From positions 375-52,931 of the forward strand of contig LIHK01000054.1 of the NCBI GenBank assembly GCA_001399795.1: a DNA stretch of 52,557 nt, read 5' to 3'. This DNA is from Candidatus Bathyarchaeota archaeon BA2 (lineage in GTDB: Archaea > Thermoproteota > Bathyarchaeia > Bathyarchaeales > Bathyarchaeaceae). The notes below the pieces were generated by a model, which had not been told where the DNA came from, did not search any database, and saw nothing but the letters and a program-made list of their open reading frames with translations. Shown in pieces: positions 43,401-51,240 of the stretch (positions are counted from its first letter, which is position 1; each line of letters starts with the position of its first letter). The position numbers and the translations under genes are program-made.

Positions 43401-44240
43401 ATGTTTGTGATGCAACCTATCGAGGATCTAGCAGCTAAGTTAAAAAAAGTAGTCAGGGCCGACAAAGAGGTTTTACTTGCCTATCTATTCGGCTCACGTG
43501 GTGAAGGGAGAGTAGCCAAGCACAGCGATGTTGATATCGCGATTTTACATTGCGGCGACGAGTTGATGAAGGCTGGCGAAGTCAAAGAGAAGGCTGCTAG
43601 GGAGCTAAAGCTTGATGAGGATAGGATTGATGTTGTCGATATCTCTAAGGCTCCACTCACGCTCAAGCTTAGCATAGTTAAAGGGTTAAAGCTTATTGAC
43701 AGAGGTAATTATGAGAAAGCGCTCATTGATGAGTTAAACAAAAAGTTTCCCGAAACACGTATAATAATAAATTCGTCGGTGCGGGAAGCTATAGAATGCA
43801 ACGCTTTTAGCTTAAGGCGCGACGTTCTATATTCAAGGCTTCAAAAAGTTAGAGAGGAGGCAACATACCTAAAAGAAGAGATATTAGTGAGAGGGGTTGA
43901 AGCTGTCGTCCTAGACGGAACCACACGTAGGGCTATGGCTAGGTCTATCCATGAGCTAATTGAGGCCATGCTTGATATATGTCGTCATCTGGTCTCCGTA
44001 AAGGCCCTTGGCCCGACTGAAACATACACCGACTTCCCACGCCTGTTAAGTGAGCACAACCTAATACCTCCTTCCCTAGCTGAAGCACTTGAAGAAGTCG
44101 CAAGGCTAAGGAATGTACTTGTTCATAGATACATTGAGGTTGACTACGGTAGATTACTCAGTAAGGCTCGCGAAATTATAGATCGTGTTGTACCAAAATT
44201 TGAAGAATGGGTTCTGGGACTTCTAAGGGAGAGCAAGTAG
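43401..44240 (+). CDS. MNT nucleotidyltransferase fused to HEPN domain
   Basis: The track starts at TTG 43329; ATG 43401 (MFVMQPIEDL) is the more likely start, giving 279 aa. The N-terminal MNT domain (about 1-110) has LFGSRGEGRVAKHSDVDIAIL, the GS..[10].DxD nucleotidyltransferase motif. The C-terminal DUF86/HEPN domain (about 125-275) has the RNVLVH catalytic motif (Rx4H). MntA-HepT pairs normally are separate antitoxin and toxin, where MntA modifies and silences HepT. Here they are one polypeptide, so inhibition may occur within the chain. It is divergent from trxB. Confidence 0.82.
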   Translation: MFVMQPIEDLAAKLKKVVRADKEVLLAYLFGSRGEGRVAKHSDVDIAILHCGDELMKAGEVKEKAARELKLDEDRIDVVDISKAPLTLKLSIVKGLKLIDRGNYEKALIDELNKKFPETRIIINSSVREAIECNAFSLRRDVLYSRLQKVREEATYLKEEILVRGVEAVVLDGTTRRAMARSIHELIEAMLDICRHLVSVKALGPTETYTDFPRLLSEHNLIPPSLAEALEEVARLRNVLVHRYIEVDYGRLLSKAREIIDRVVPKFEEWVLGLLRESK

Positions 44241-44281
44241 AGTGTGGCCAATCAAAGAAATATGACGATTTTATAACCCTT

Positions 44282-46657
44282 TTACGACCTTGCAAGTTTT
44301 TCTTTGACGTCCTCCCGAGTTTTCCCTGGAAGCGGCCCCATCTTTGAAATTCTGGAGTTAAATGTTTCGAATGTTTCGGTTACCTTTCCGTATTCCGGAA
44401 GCGTTGTAGAAAACGACATTAGGCGGAGGGGTTCGATGCCATAAGCCCTTAACTCCTTTTTCATTTGGATGACGTGTTCCCTTAGGGCTTCCTCAGTGAA
44501 CACGCCGCCGTGGTCCTCAAGCAATATGACGCCGTCAGCTCCGGAAGCGAATGCTTGTAGCACGTGTTTCAAGCCAACGCGTCCTGTGCTGGGAACGCCA
44601 ATTATCCTAACGTTTGGAGGGAAAGAAACTCTGCTTTGCCCAGCCAAGTCTGCAGAGCCGTAAGCTATTTCCTTTTCAAGGAAGGCAATGATCTTCGGGG
44701 GTTTGCCGCCTTCACTTACCCCGCGGATTTGAGCCATCAACTGGGCTTCGGTGGAGTTTTTAAGGTCAATGGCTTCCCTTGGGCATCTTGGCACGCAAAT
44801 TCCACACCCGACACAAGAGATCGGGTTGATTGTTATGGCCTCCGGAGACTTTTCCACCGCTGCCACGGGACACACCTTGATGCATATTTCACACATGTCG
44901 CATTTCTCTTGAATGATGTAGACCACTTCTGGCGAAACAGAAATCTCGCCTTTCCCTACAAAGGTTGCTACCCTTGAGGCAGTAGCCATTGCTTCTAGAG
45001 TTGTTTCCCTGACATCCTTCGGACTTAGGGCGCATCCGGCAACAAACAATCCCTCGCGTTGGCTGTCAACCGGTCTAAGCTTGTAGTGCCTCTCCAAGAG
45101 GAAGCCATCAGAGCCAACCTGAATGCCTAATTTTTTTGCTAATTCCTCGGTGCCAAAATTAGGAACGATCCCCAGAGCGAGCACCACTAGGTCAAACTTT
45201 CCTTCAACTTGTGCTCCAATAAGGGTGTCCTCTGCCTTCACAAGTATTCCATCGTTATTTGATGGAACAATTTCCGCTACTCGTCCCCTGACAAATCGCA
45301 CCTTATGATCTTGAGCCGTGGCGTAAAATTCTTCATATCCCTTTCCATCAGCTCTTATATCCGTGTAAAAAATCCAAGGTTCAGCATCAGGCACAACCTT
45401 CTGAAGTAACATAGCCTGCTTAATAGACGCCATGCAACCTATCTTGCAACAGTGTTCAACCCCCTCTTCCTTGTTCATCGTTCGACTGCCCACGCAAAGT
45501 ATGAAGGCCACTTTTTTCGCCACCTTCCCATTGGACGGCCTGCGTAATCCTTGCCCGATGAGTCGCTCGAACTGCAGGTTAGTTACGATATCTGGATGTA
45601 AACCGAAGGCATACTCCTCTGGGATTTTCGGGTCTAATTGCTGGAATCCGGTGCAAGCAACGATTACACCCACATCTAGCTCAATGGTTTCTTCTTTCTG
45701 TTCGAAATCGACGGCTTTGCCCTTGCAGATTTTTTCGCAAAGCCTACAAACCCCTTTATTAAAGAATAAGCAGTGATCTTTGTCTATAACGTATGTCTTG
45801 GGAACCGCCTGCTTAAAAGGAGTGTAAATAGCCTTTCGCGGAAGCGTGGCGGCTTCAAATTCGCTTGGGACTTTGACAGGGCAGACTTTTTCGCATTCCC
45901 CGCAAGCTGTACATTTGGCTGCGTCCACGAATCTAGGTCTCTTCTTGATTAAGACTCTGTAGTTGCCGGGTGACCCTTCGGCGGCCTCTGGTTCTGCCAT
46001 GCTGATGATCTTTATATGTGGATGTTGCGAGGTAGACACCATTTTTGGTGTCAGAATGCACTGGGAGCAGTCTAGGGTGGGAAAAGTTTTGCTAAGCTGA
46101 GCCATGTGCCCGCCTATGCTCGGGCTTCTCTCAACTAGGTATACTTGATAGCCTTTATCAGCCAATTCTAGAGAGGTGATAATACCCGCGATTCCTCCCC
46201 CGATAACCAGAACATCCTGATTCACAGGCGTGGTCTTAACCTCTAAGGGTTCAAGGTAACGAGTTCGCTCCACTGCCCCGCGGATAAGGTCGATTGCCTT
46301 AGATGTTGCGGCCTCTATGTCGTCGTGAACCCAGCTACACTGTTCCCTAACGTTAGCCATTTCAAGGAAGTAGGGGTTCAAACCAGCCGATTCTAAGGTT
46401 CGCCTAAAAGTGTCAAGGTGCATCCGCGGTGAACACGAAGCCACTACAATTCTGTTAAGCCCGTGCTCTTTTATGCCCTCCTGTATCATCTCTTGCCCAG
46501 GGTCGCTACACACATATTCATAAGTTTTTGCAACCTTCACTCCTTCCATTTTGGAAGCAGCTTCTCTAACCTTTTCCACATCTACTGTATCGCTTATGTT
46601 TCCTCCACAATGACAAATGTAAACTCCGATCTTAGGTTCTTCTTTCGCCAATTTCAA
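44282..46657 (-). CDS. hdrA: HdrA with degenerate MvhD domain
   Basis: 791 aa. HdrA N-terminal domain (YICHCGGNISD, SCSPRMHLDTFRR), FAD motif VIGGGIAGIITSLELADKG, inserted ferredoxins (CTACGECEKVCP; CLFFNKGVCRLCEKIC), and C-terminal double ferredoxin (CDMCEICIKVCP, CVGCGICVPRCP). Residues about 650-770 align with MvhD (YGSADLAGQSRVSFPPNVRI), but none of its five cysteines remains: the CNWC, MCSG and GCH..DCH positions read EKEI, PSTG and LEDHGG. It cannot hold the [2Fe-2S] cluster. It is a stand-alone gene divergent from hypF, apart from the main hdr operon, so it may serve another electron donor. Architecture recalls QmoB. Confidence 0.9.
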   Translation of the reverse strand: MKLAKEEPKIGVYICHCGGNISDTVDVEKVREAASKMEGVKVAKTYEYVCSDPGQEMIQEGIKEHGLNRIVVASCSPRMHLDTFRRTLESAGLNPYFLEMANVREQCSWVHDDIEAATSKAIDLIRGAVERTRYLEPLEVKTTPVNQDVLVIGGGIAGIITSLELADKGYQVYLVERSPSIGGHMAQLSKTFPTLDCSQCILTPKMVSTSQHPHIKIISMAEPEAAEGSPGNYRVLIKKRPRFVDAAKCTACGECEKVCPVKVPSEFEAATLPRKAIYTPFKQAVPKTYVIDKDHCLFFNKGVCRLCEKICKGKAVDFEQKEETIELDVGVIVACTGFQQLDPKIPEEYAFGLHPDIVTNLQFERLIGQGLRRPSNGKVAKKVAFILCVGSRTMNKEEGVEHCCKIGCMASIKQAMLLQKVVPDAEPWIFYTDIRADGKGYEEFYATAQDHKVRFVRGRVAEIVPSNNDGILVKAEDTLIGAQVEGKFDLVVLALGIVPNFGTEELAKKLGIQVGSDGFLLERHYKLRPVDSQREGLFVAGCALSPKDVRETTLEAMATASRVATFVGKGEISVSPEVVYIIQEKCDMCEICIKVCPVAAVEKSPEAITINPISCVGCGICVPRCPREAIDLKNSTEAQLMAQIRGVSEGGKPPKIIAFLEKEIAYGSADLAGQSRVSFPPNVRIIGVPSTGRVGLKHVLQAFASGADGVILLEDHGGVFTEEALREHVIQMKKELRAYGIEPLRLMSFSTTLPEYGKVTETFETFNSRISKMGPLPGKTREDVKEKLARS

Positions 46658-46707
46658 CCATCTCCATCGGCATGTAATCGTTCAGAGCCCAATTTTAGAG
46701 TGGTATT

Positions 46708-46732
46708 AGTGTAACTTTACACTTTTAAATAT
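46708..46732. promoter_or_regulatory. Palindrome beside TATA in the hdrA-hypF promoter region
   Basis: AGTGTAA CT TTACACT has perfect 7-bp arms with a 2-nt centre, directly abutting CTTTTAAATAT, a TATA-like element. Placement in the divergent 168-nt gap suggests an operator controlling one or both genes. The regulator is unknown. Confidence 0.5.
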
Positions 46733-46825
46733 CTCGATAAAAGACGTTTAGAACAATCCCAGAAAGTGCTCATTTATTAGTTACGATTAGAAGAATTTAA
46801 TTTCCGTTAGGAGTTCGACTAACCT

Positions 46826-49087
46826 TTGCATGCAGAAATCAAAGTCAGCGGCATCGTTCAAGGCGTGGGTTTCCGACCTTTTGTCTACCGAGTTGCCGTA
46901 GAAAATGGACTAGTTGGCTATGTGCGAAACCGAGGAGACGCAGTCGTGGAAATCGTCGTTGAGGGAAAGAAAAAAGACGTTAAACGGTTCCTCAAAAATT
47001 TGAAAGAGAAAAAGCCTCCTCTCGCTCGAATCTACGATATGACAACCAATTACACCGAAGATAAGAACAAATTTAAACAATTTACGATTCTGAAGAGTTC
47101 CGAGAATGTTGAACTCTCCGGGTCTGTTATCCCACAAGACGTTTCGATCTGCGACGAATGTTTAAGCGAACTTCGAGACCCGAAAAATAAACGTTACAAC
47201 TATTTTTTCATCACGTGTACAAACTGCGGTCCTAGGTACACGATTATTGAGAAACTTCCCTACGATAGGCTGAACACCACCATGCAAGACTTCTTTATGT
47301 GTGACTTCTGTTTCAAAGAATACAACGATCCGTCAAACAGAAGGTTTCACGCTCAAACAGTTGCTTGCCCTAAATGTGGCCCAAAAGTCTACCTCACCAC
47401 AAATAACGACGAATCCATAAAGCATGAAGATCCCATAAGAGAAGCAGGCAAACTCTTGGAGGAAGGCTACATTGTTGCCATCAAGGGAAATGGAGGCTTC
47501 CACATCGCAACATCCACCACCAAGTCTGAACCCATTGCCAGATTGAGAAAGGTCAAGTATAGAGCCCAGAAACCTTTTGCAATAATGGCACGCGACATAG
47601 ATACCACAAAATCCTTCGCGGAGGTGAATATGAAAGAGGCCGAGCTGTTAACTTGCTATATTAAGCCCATAGTTTTGTTAAAGAAAAGGGATGACTACTA
47701 CCTTTCAGAACTCATCTCTCCCGGTTTACACAACATTGGTGTGATGCTTCCGTACACGGGCTTGCATGCAATGCTTTTTGACAAGGTACGGGAACCCGCC
47801 TTTGTTATGACTAGCGCAAACCCTCCCAACGAACCAATAGTCACGGAAAATGTTGAAGCCATGAAAAAGCTTGGTTCCGTGGTGGACTTCTTTCTTTTCC
47901 ACAACAGAACAATCGCCCATAGATGCGACGACTCTGTTGTTCGTCTCCACGGTGAAGATCAGAGTATAATTCGTAGATCAAGGGGGTACGCTCCTGAGCC
48001 TGTTCATCTGAAACGTTTGGCGGACAGTTATGTCTTAGGAGTTGGTGCAGAGTTCAACGTAACTTCATGTGTGCTTCTGCGGAACAAGGCTTTCATTTCA
48101 CAGCATGCCGGAGATGTTGATAACTTAGAGACGCTTGGCTTCTTGAAAAGTGCCATAAATCATTTGATAAAATTGACGAACAGCAAGGTTGAAGTTATAG
48201 CCTGTGACCTGCATCCAAAATTCACCACGACAAGGCTGGCTCAAAACCTAGGAGAAAAACTTGAATGTTCAGTGGTTCCAGTTCAACATCACCACGCTCA
48301 CATCGCCTCTCTCATGGGTGAACACGATGTTGACGAAATGATAGGCATAGCCTGCGATGGCTTCGGTTACGGTTCAGACGGCAACGCTTGGGGCGGAGAG
48401 ATACTCTACTGCAACCATGACGGTTTTCAGCGTTTGGGGCACCTTCAAGAGCAACCTATGGTGGGAGGCGACCTAGCCACGCTTTACCCATTAAGAGTGG
48501 CTGCCGGAATACTTTATGGCGAGGCTGATATTGAAGAATGGCTGCTGTTAAACAGCGACCGCTTCCCACACGGCAGAAGGGAAGTTGAAGTAATCGTTAA
48601 ACAGTTGGGAAAAGGATCAACACCCAAAACCACGAGTTGCGGGAGAGTACTAGACGCCGTGTCAGCAATACTAGGCATATGTTACGAGCGAACCTACGAG
48701 GGCGAGCCAGCGATGAAGTTAGAGTCTGCTGCCCTGAAGGGAAAAGACGTTTTAAAATTGACGCCAGAATTCAGGGGAAACGCCATCGACACCACACTTC
48801 TTGTTCATGAAATCTTCAATCAGAGAGGGAAACATTCGGTCGCTGACTTGGCTTGCTCAGCCCAGTCCTACCTTGCAAGGAGTTTAGCTGAGTTGGCTGT
48901 AGAGGAGGCGGAGCAACTTAACGTTGACTTTATCGGTTTTTCTGGGGGAGTTGCCTATAACGAGTACATCACAGTAACGATTAGAAAAATTGTTGAGGAA
49001 AACGGTTTCAAGTTCCTTGTTCATAATCAAGTTCCGCCTGGAGACGGAGGAATTTCATTTGGACAAGTCGTCGCTGCAGCCTTCTAA
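46826..49087 (+). CDS. hypF: Carbamoyltransferase HypF
   Basis: 753 aa, TTG start. Acylphosphatase domain (about 1-90; VQGVGFRPFVYRVA), two zinc knuckles (CDECLSEL..CTNCGPRYT; CDFCFKEY..CPKCGP), YrdC-like domain (IKGNGGFHIATST, SANPPNEPIVT), and Kae1-like C-terminal domain (VQHHHAHIASLMGEH, GIACDGFGYGSDGNAWGGE). It makes the thiocarboxamide on HypE that becomes the CN ligands of [NiFe] hydrogenase. First of hypF-C-B-A. HypE itself is not in this window. Confidence 0.93.
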   Translation: MHAEIKVSGIVQGVGFRPFVYRVAVENGLVGYVRNRGDAVVEIVVEGKKKDVKRFLKNLKEKKPPLARIYDMTTNYTEDKNKFKQFTILKSSENVELSGSVIPQDVSICDECLSELRDPKNKRYNYFFITCTNCGPRYTIIEKLPYDRLNTTMQDFFMCDFCFKEYNDPSNRRFHAQTVACPKCGPKVYLTTNNDESIKHEDPIREAGKLLEEGYIVAIKGNGGFHIATSTTKSEPIARLRKVKYRAQKPFAIMARDIDTTKSFAEVNMKEAELLTCYIKPIVLLKKRDDYYLSELISPGLHNIGVMLPYTGLHAMLFDKVREPAFVMTSANPPNEPIVTENVEAMKKLGSVVDFFLFHNRTIAHRCDDSVVRLHGEDQSIIRRSRGYAPEPVHLKRLADSYVLGVGAEFNVTSCVLLRNKAFISQHAGDVDNLETLGFLKSAINHLIKLTNSKVEVIACDLHPKFTTTRLAQNLGEKLECSVVPVQHHHAHIASLMGEHDVDEMIGIACDGFGYGSDGNAWGGEILYCNHDGFQRLGHLQEQPMVGGDLATLYPLRVAAGILYGEADIEEWLLLNSDRFPHGRREVEVIVKQLGKGSTPKTTSCGRVLDAVSAILGICYERTYEGEPAMKLESAALKGKDVLKLTPEFRGNAIDTTLLVHEIFNQRGKHSVADLACSAQSYLARSLAELAVEEAEQLNVDFIGFSGGVAYNEYITVTIRKIVEENGFKFLVHNQVPPGDGGISFGQVVAAAF

Positions 49088-49142
49088 ATGCCGTAAACCA
49101 GAACCGATTTATTTTAGGCACTCATCTTATAGGTGATATGAA

Positions 49143-49361
49143 ATGTGTCTCGCAATCCCGGCTAAGGTCCTAAAAGTTCAAGGAGACGTTGCAAAAGTCG
49201 ATTTTGGGCAAGGGGTTGCCCGAGACGTAAATGTCATGCTTGTAGAAGCCCGTGTGGGCGAATATGTTTTGGTTCACGCGGGATACGCCATTCAAGTTAT
49301 CGACCGAGAGGCGGCTGAGGAAACCCTCCGATTATGGGAAGAAATCCTCAAATATGAATGA
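49143..49361 (+). CDS. hypC: Hydrogenase maturation chaperone HypC
   Basis: 72 aa. Starts MCLAIPAKVLKVQGDVAKVDFG with the essential Cys2, and ends YVLVHAGYAIQVIDREAAEETL, all typical. HypC works with HypD to build the Fe(CN)2CO unit and brings it to the large subunit. It overlaps hypB by 4 nt and lies 55 nt after hypF. Only one hypC is present for two hydrogenases. Confidence 0.94.
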   Translation: MCLAIPAKVLKVQGDVAKVDFGQGVARDVNVMLVEARVGEYVLVHAGYAIQVIDREAAEETLRLWEEILKYE

Positions 49362-50062
49362 AAGTTGGGAGGCATTACGCTTTGACTCGTTTGAAGGAAG
49401 CTGTCAAGGCTGAGGAAGGAGAAATCTACGACATAGAGCTTGATGCGGATCTTCTGAAAGTCAACGAAGAACTAGCAGCAAAAAATAGGGAGCTTTTACG
49501 GAAACATAATGTAACAGCAATTGATGTCATGGGAGCCATCGGATCGGGAAAAACCACCCTCATTGAAAAACTTGTTCAAGCGTTAAAGGGAAAGTATAGG
49601 ATCGCGGCTTTCAAGGGCGATTTGACAACAACAATAGACGCGGGGCTTATTGGAAAACACGGCGTAGAGGTTGTTCCCATTAACACTGGAAAAGAATGTC
49701 ATCTGGACGCAAACTTGGTGAGAAAGGCGTTCAAAAGAATTAACTTAGCGGAAATCGATCTCCTCTTTATTGAAAACGTTGGAAACCTCATTTGCCCCGC
49801 AGACTTTCCACTAGGCTCTGAGAAACGCATCGTTGTAGTAAGCGTCACCGAAGGACCCTACATGGTTGTTAAGCACCCGTTCATCTTTATGAGAGCAGAC
49901 GTAGCGGTTATAAACAAGAAGGATTTGGCCCAAGCGATGGGAGTTGATGTTAAGAAACTGGAGACGGATGTTAAGGAGATAAATCCAAACGCAAAAGTTG
50001 TGGCGACGAACTGCAGAAGCGGAGAGGGCGTCATAGAAGTGGTCTGTGCGTTGGGACTCTAA
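49358..50062 (+). CDS. hypB: Hydrogenase nickel incorporation GTPase HypB
   Basis: 234 aa. P-loop GAIGSGKTTLIEKL near residue 63, switch region FKGDLTTTIDAGL, metal-site segment NTGKECHLDANLV (Cys/His pair at the dimer interface), ENVGNLICPADF, and NKKDLAQ guanine motif. It lacks the histidine-rich nickel-storage tail seen in some bacteria, as usual in archaea. It delivers Ni with HypA. ATG overlaps hypC. Confidence 0.93.
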   Translation: MKVGRHYALTRLKEAVKAEEGEIYDIELDADLLKVNEELAAKNRELLRKHNVTAIDVMGAIGSGKTTLIEKLVQALKGKYRIAAFKGDLTTTIDAGLIGKHGVEVVPINTGKECHLDANLVRKAFKRINLAEIDLLFIENVGNLICPADFPLGSEKRIVVVSVTEGPYMVVKHPFIFMRADVAVINKKDLAQAMGVDVKKLETDVKEINPNAKVVATNCRSGEGVIEVVCALGL

Positions 50063-50088
50063 TCTAAACCTAGTGGAGCTACGGAAAA

Positions 50089-50460
50089 GTGCATGAATTT
50101 TCCATGATAACGCAAATCGTGGAAAACGTTCTTAAAGAGGCTGAAAAACATAGGGCAAAGAAGGTCACGGAAGTTAATCTTGTTATAGGAAAGCTGACGT
50201 TTCTAGGTCTCGAACAGGTTCGCTTCTCCTACGACGTACTGGTGAAGGGCACCATAATGGAGGGTTCAAAGCTTTACATAGAAGAGAAGAACGGTGTTGT
50301 CAAGTGTTCCAGTTGCGGCTACGAAGGAGACTTCATGTATGAAGACGATCCGATGTTTCACGTTCCAACCCCTACGCTTCACTGTCCTAAGTGTGAAGGC
50401 GTAGTCGACATCGTTAGAGGAAGAGAGTGCACGATAAAAAGCGTAAAACTCATAGTATAG
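50089..50460 (+). CDS. hypA: Hydrogenase nickel chaperone HypA
   Basis: 123 aa from a GTG start (read as Met) preceded by GGAG. Starts MHEFSMITQIVENVLKEA, where His2 is the Ni ligand. A C-terminal zinc site has CSSCGYEG and CPKCEG, with a longer spacer (about 23 residues) between the two CxxC pairs, as in archaeal HypA. It hands Ni to the large-subunit precursor together with HypB. It lies 26 nt after hypB. Confidence 0.93.
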   Translation: MHEFSMITQIVENVLKEAEKHRAKKVTEVNLVIGKLTFLGLEQVRFSYDVLVKGTIMEGSKLYIEEKNGVVKCSSCGYEGDFMYEDDPMFHVPTPTLHCPKCEGVVDIVRGRECTIKSVKLIV

Positions 50461-50552
50461 AAAGCCCAAGAATGTCGGCACTTATACCCAAATGAAACTT
50501 TATAAGGGAATATTATTTAATTGTGGGCAATAAATCGATTTGGTGGGAATAT

Positions 50553-50777
50553 ATGACGGTTGTGACGTTGAGTTCGAAGGGTAGATTAACGCTTCCAGCC
50601 GAGGTAGGGACTAAAATTAAAGCAGCAAGGTTTTTGGTTGTTTTGGAAGGCAATTCCATTAGGTTGATTCCGCTTTCAGACCCATTAAAATTAAAGGGGT
50701 CGGTTAAGATCCCTTGGAGCATCGAGGAGCTTGAAGAGGCTGGCGAGGAATTTGTATCCAAAAGAGTTGAAGGGTAG
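50553..50777 (+). CDS. vapB: AbrB-type antitoxin of a PIN toxin pair
   Basis: ATG 50553 (MTVVTLSSKGRLTLP) is the conserved start; the track ORF adds ten residues from a TTG. 74 aa with an AbrB swapped hairpin and an acidic C-terminal tail (SIEELEEAGEEFV) that usually neutralises the toxin. Its stop overlaps the start of a PIN-domain frame. The pair is inserted between hypA and hypD. Confidence 0.75.
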   Translation: MTVVTLSSKGRLTLPAEVGTKIKAARFLVVLEGNSIRLIPLSDPLKLKGSVKIPWSIEELEEAGEEFVSKRVEG

Positions 50778-51199
50778 ATTCCTCTTAGACTCTGATGTTT
50801 TATATCGTATATTAGAGGGAATATAAGCTTGCAGACCATGCGGAGGTTGTTGTAAAATCAATAGTTGAAGGCATGGCAGAAGTGTTTGTATCATCTATGT
50901 TATATGATGATGTGATTTCTGGACTACGCTCAAAGGGCATGGAGCTCGCAGATGTGATGCAGGTTCTCACAGCTATAGCGTCAATACCTCATACACCTCT
51001 TCCCGTAACTCCAGCAATCGCTATAAGCGCTTTAACACTTTACATGCAGCATGGCGGTCCAAGAAAAATCCATTATTTCGATACGTTTCATGTGGCAACG
51101 GCTAGACTTCATGAATTGCCGATGATAACAAGCGACATTTACATAAACGAACATCAAAGGAACCTAGGTATAACAGCGGTTGACCTGAAAAAGTTATGA
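50767..51199 (+). pseudogene. vapC: PIN-domain toxin (VapC-like), frameshifted
   Basis: The first frame from TTG 50767 encodes GRFLLDSDVLYRILEG (first catalytic Asp) and stops at 50827. The next frame continues YKLADHAEVVVKSIVEGMAE and onward, with FDTFHVATARLHELPMITSD supplying the later acidic residues. Removing one base near 50824 joins the two with no residue missing. So the toxin is either broken by a one-base insertion or affected by a sequence error. The ORF track shows only the second part (50873..51199). Confidence 0.7.
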
Positions 51200-51240
51200 A
51201 GCCCATTTATTTCACAGCTCTAATGGTAAATGTAGTGGGG

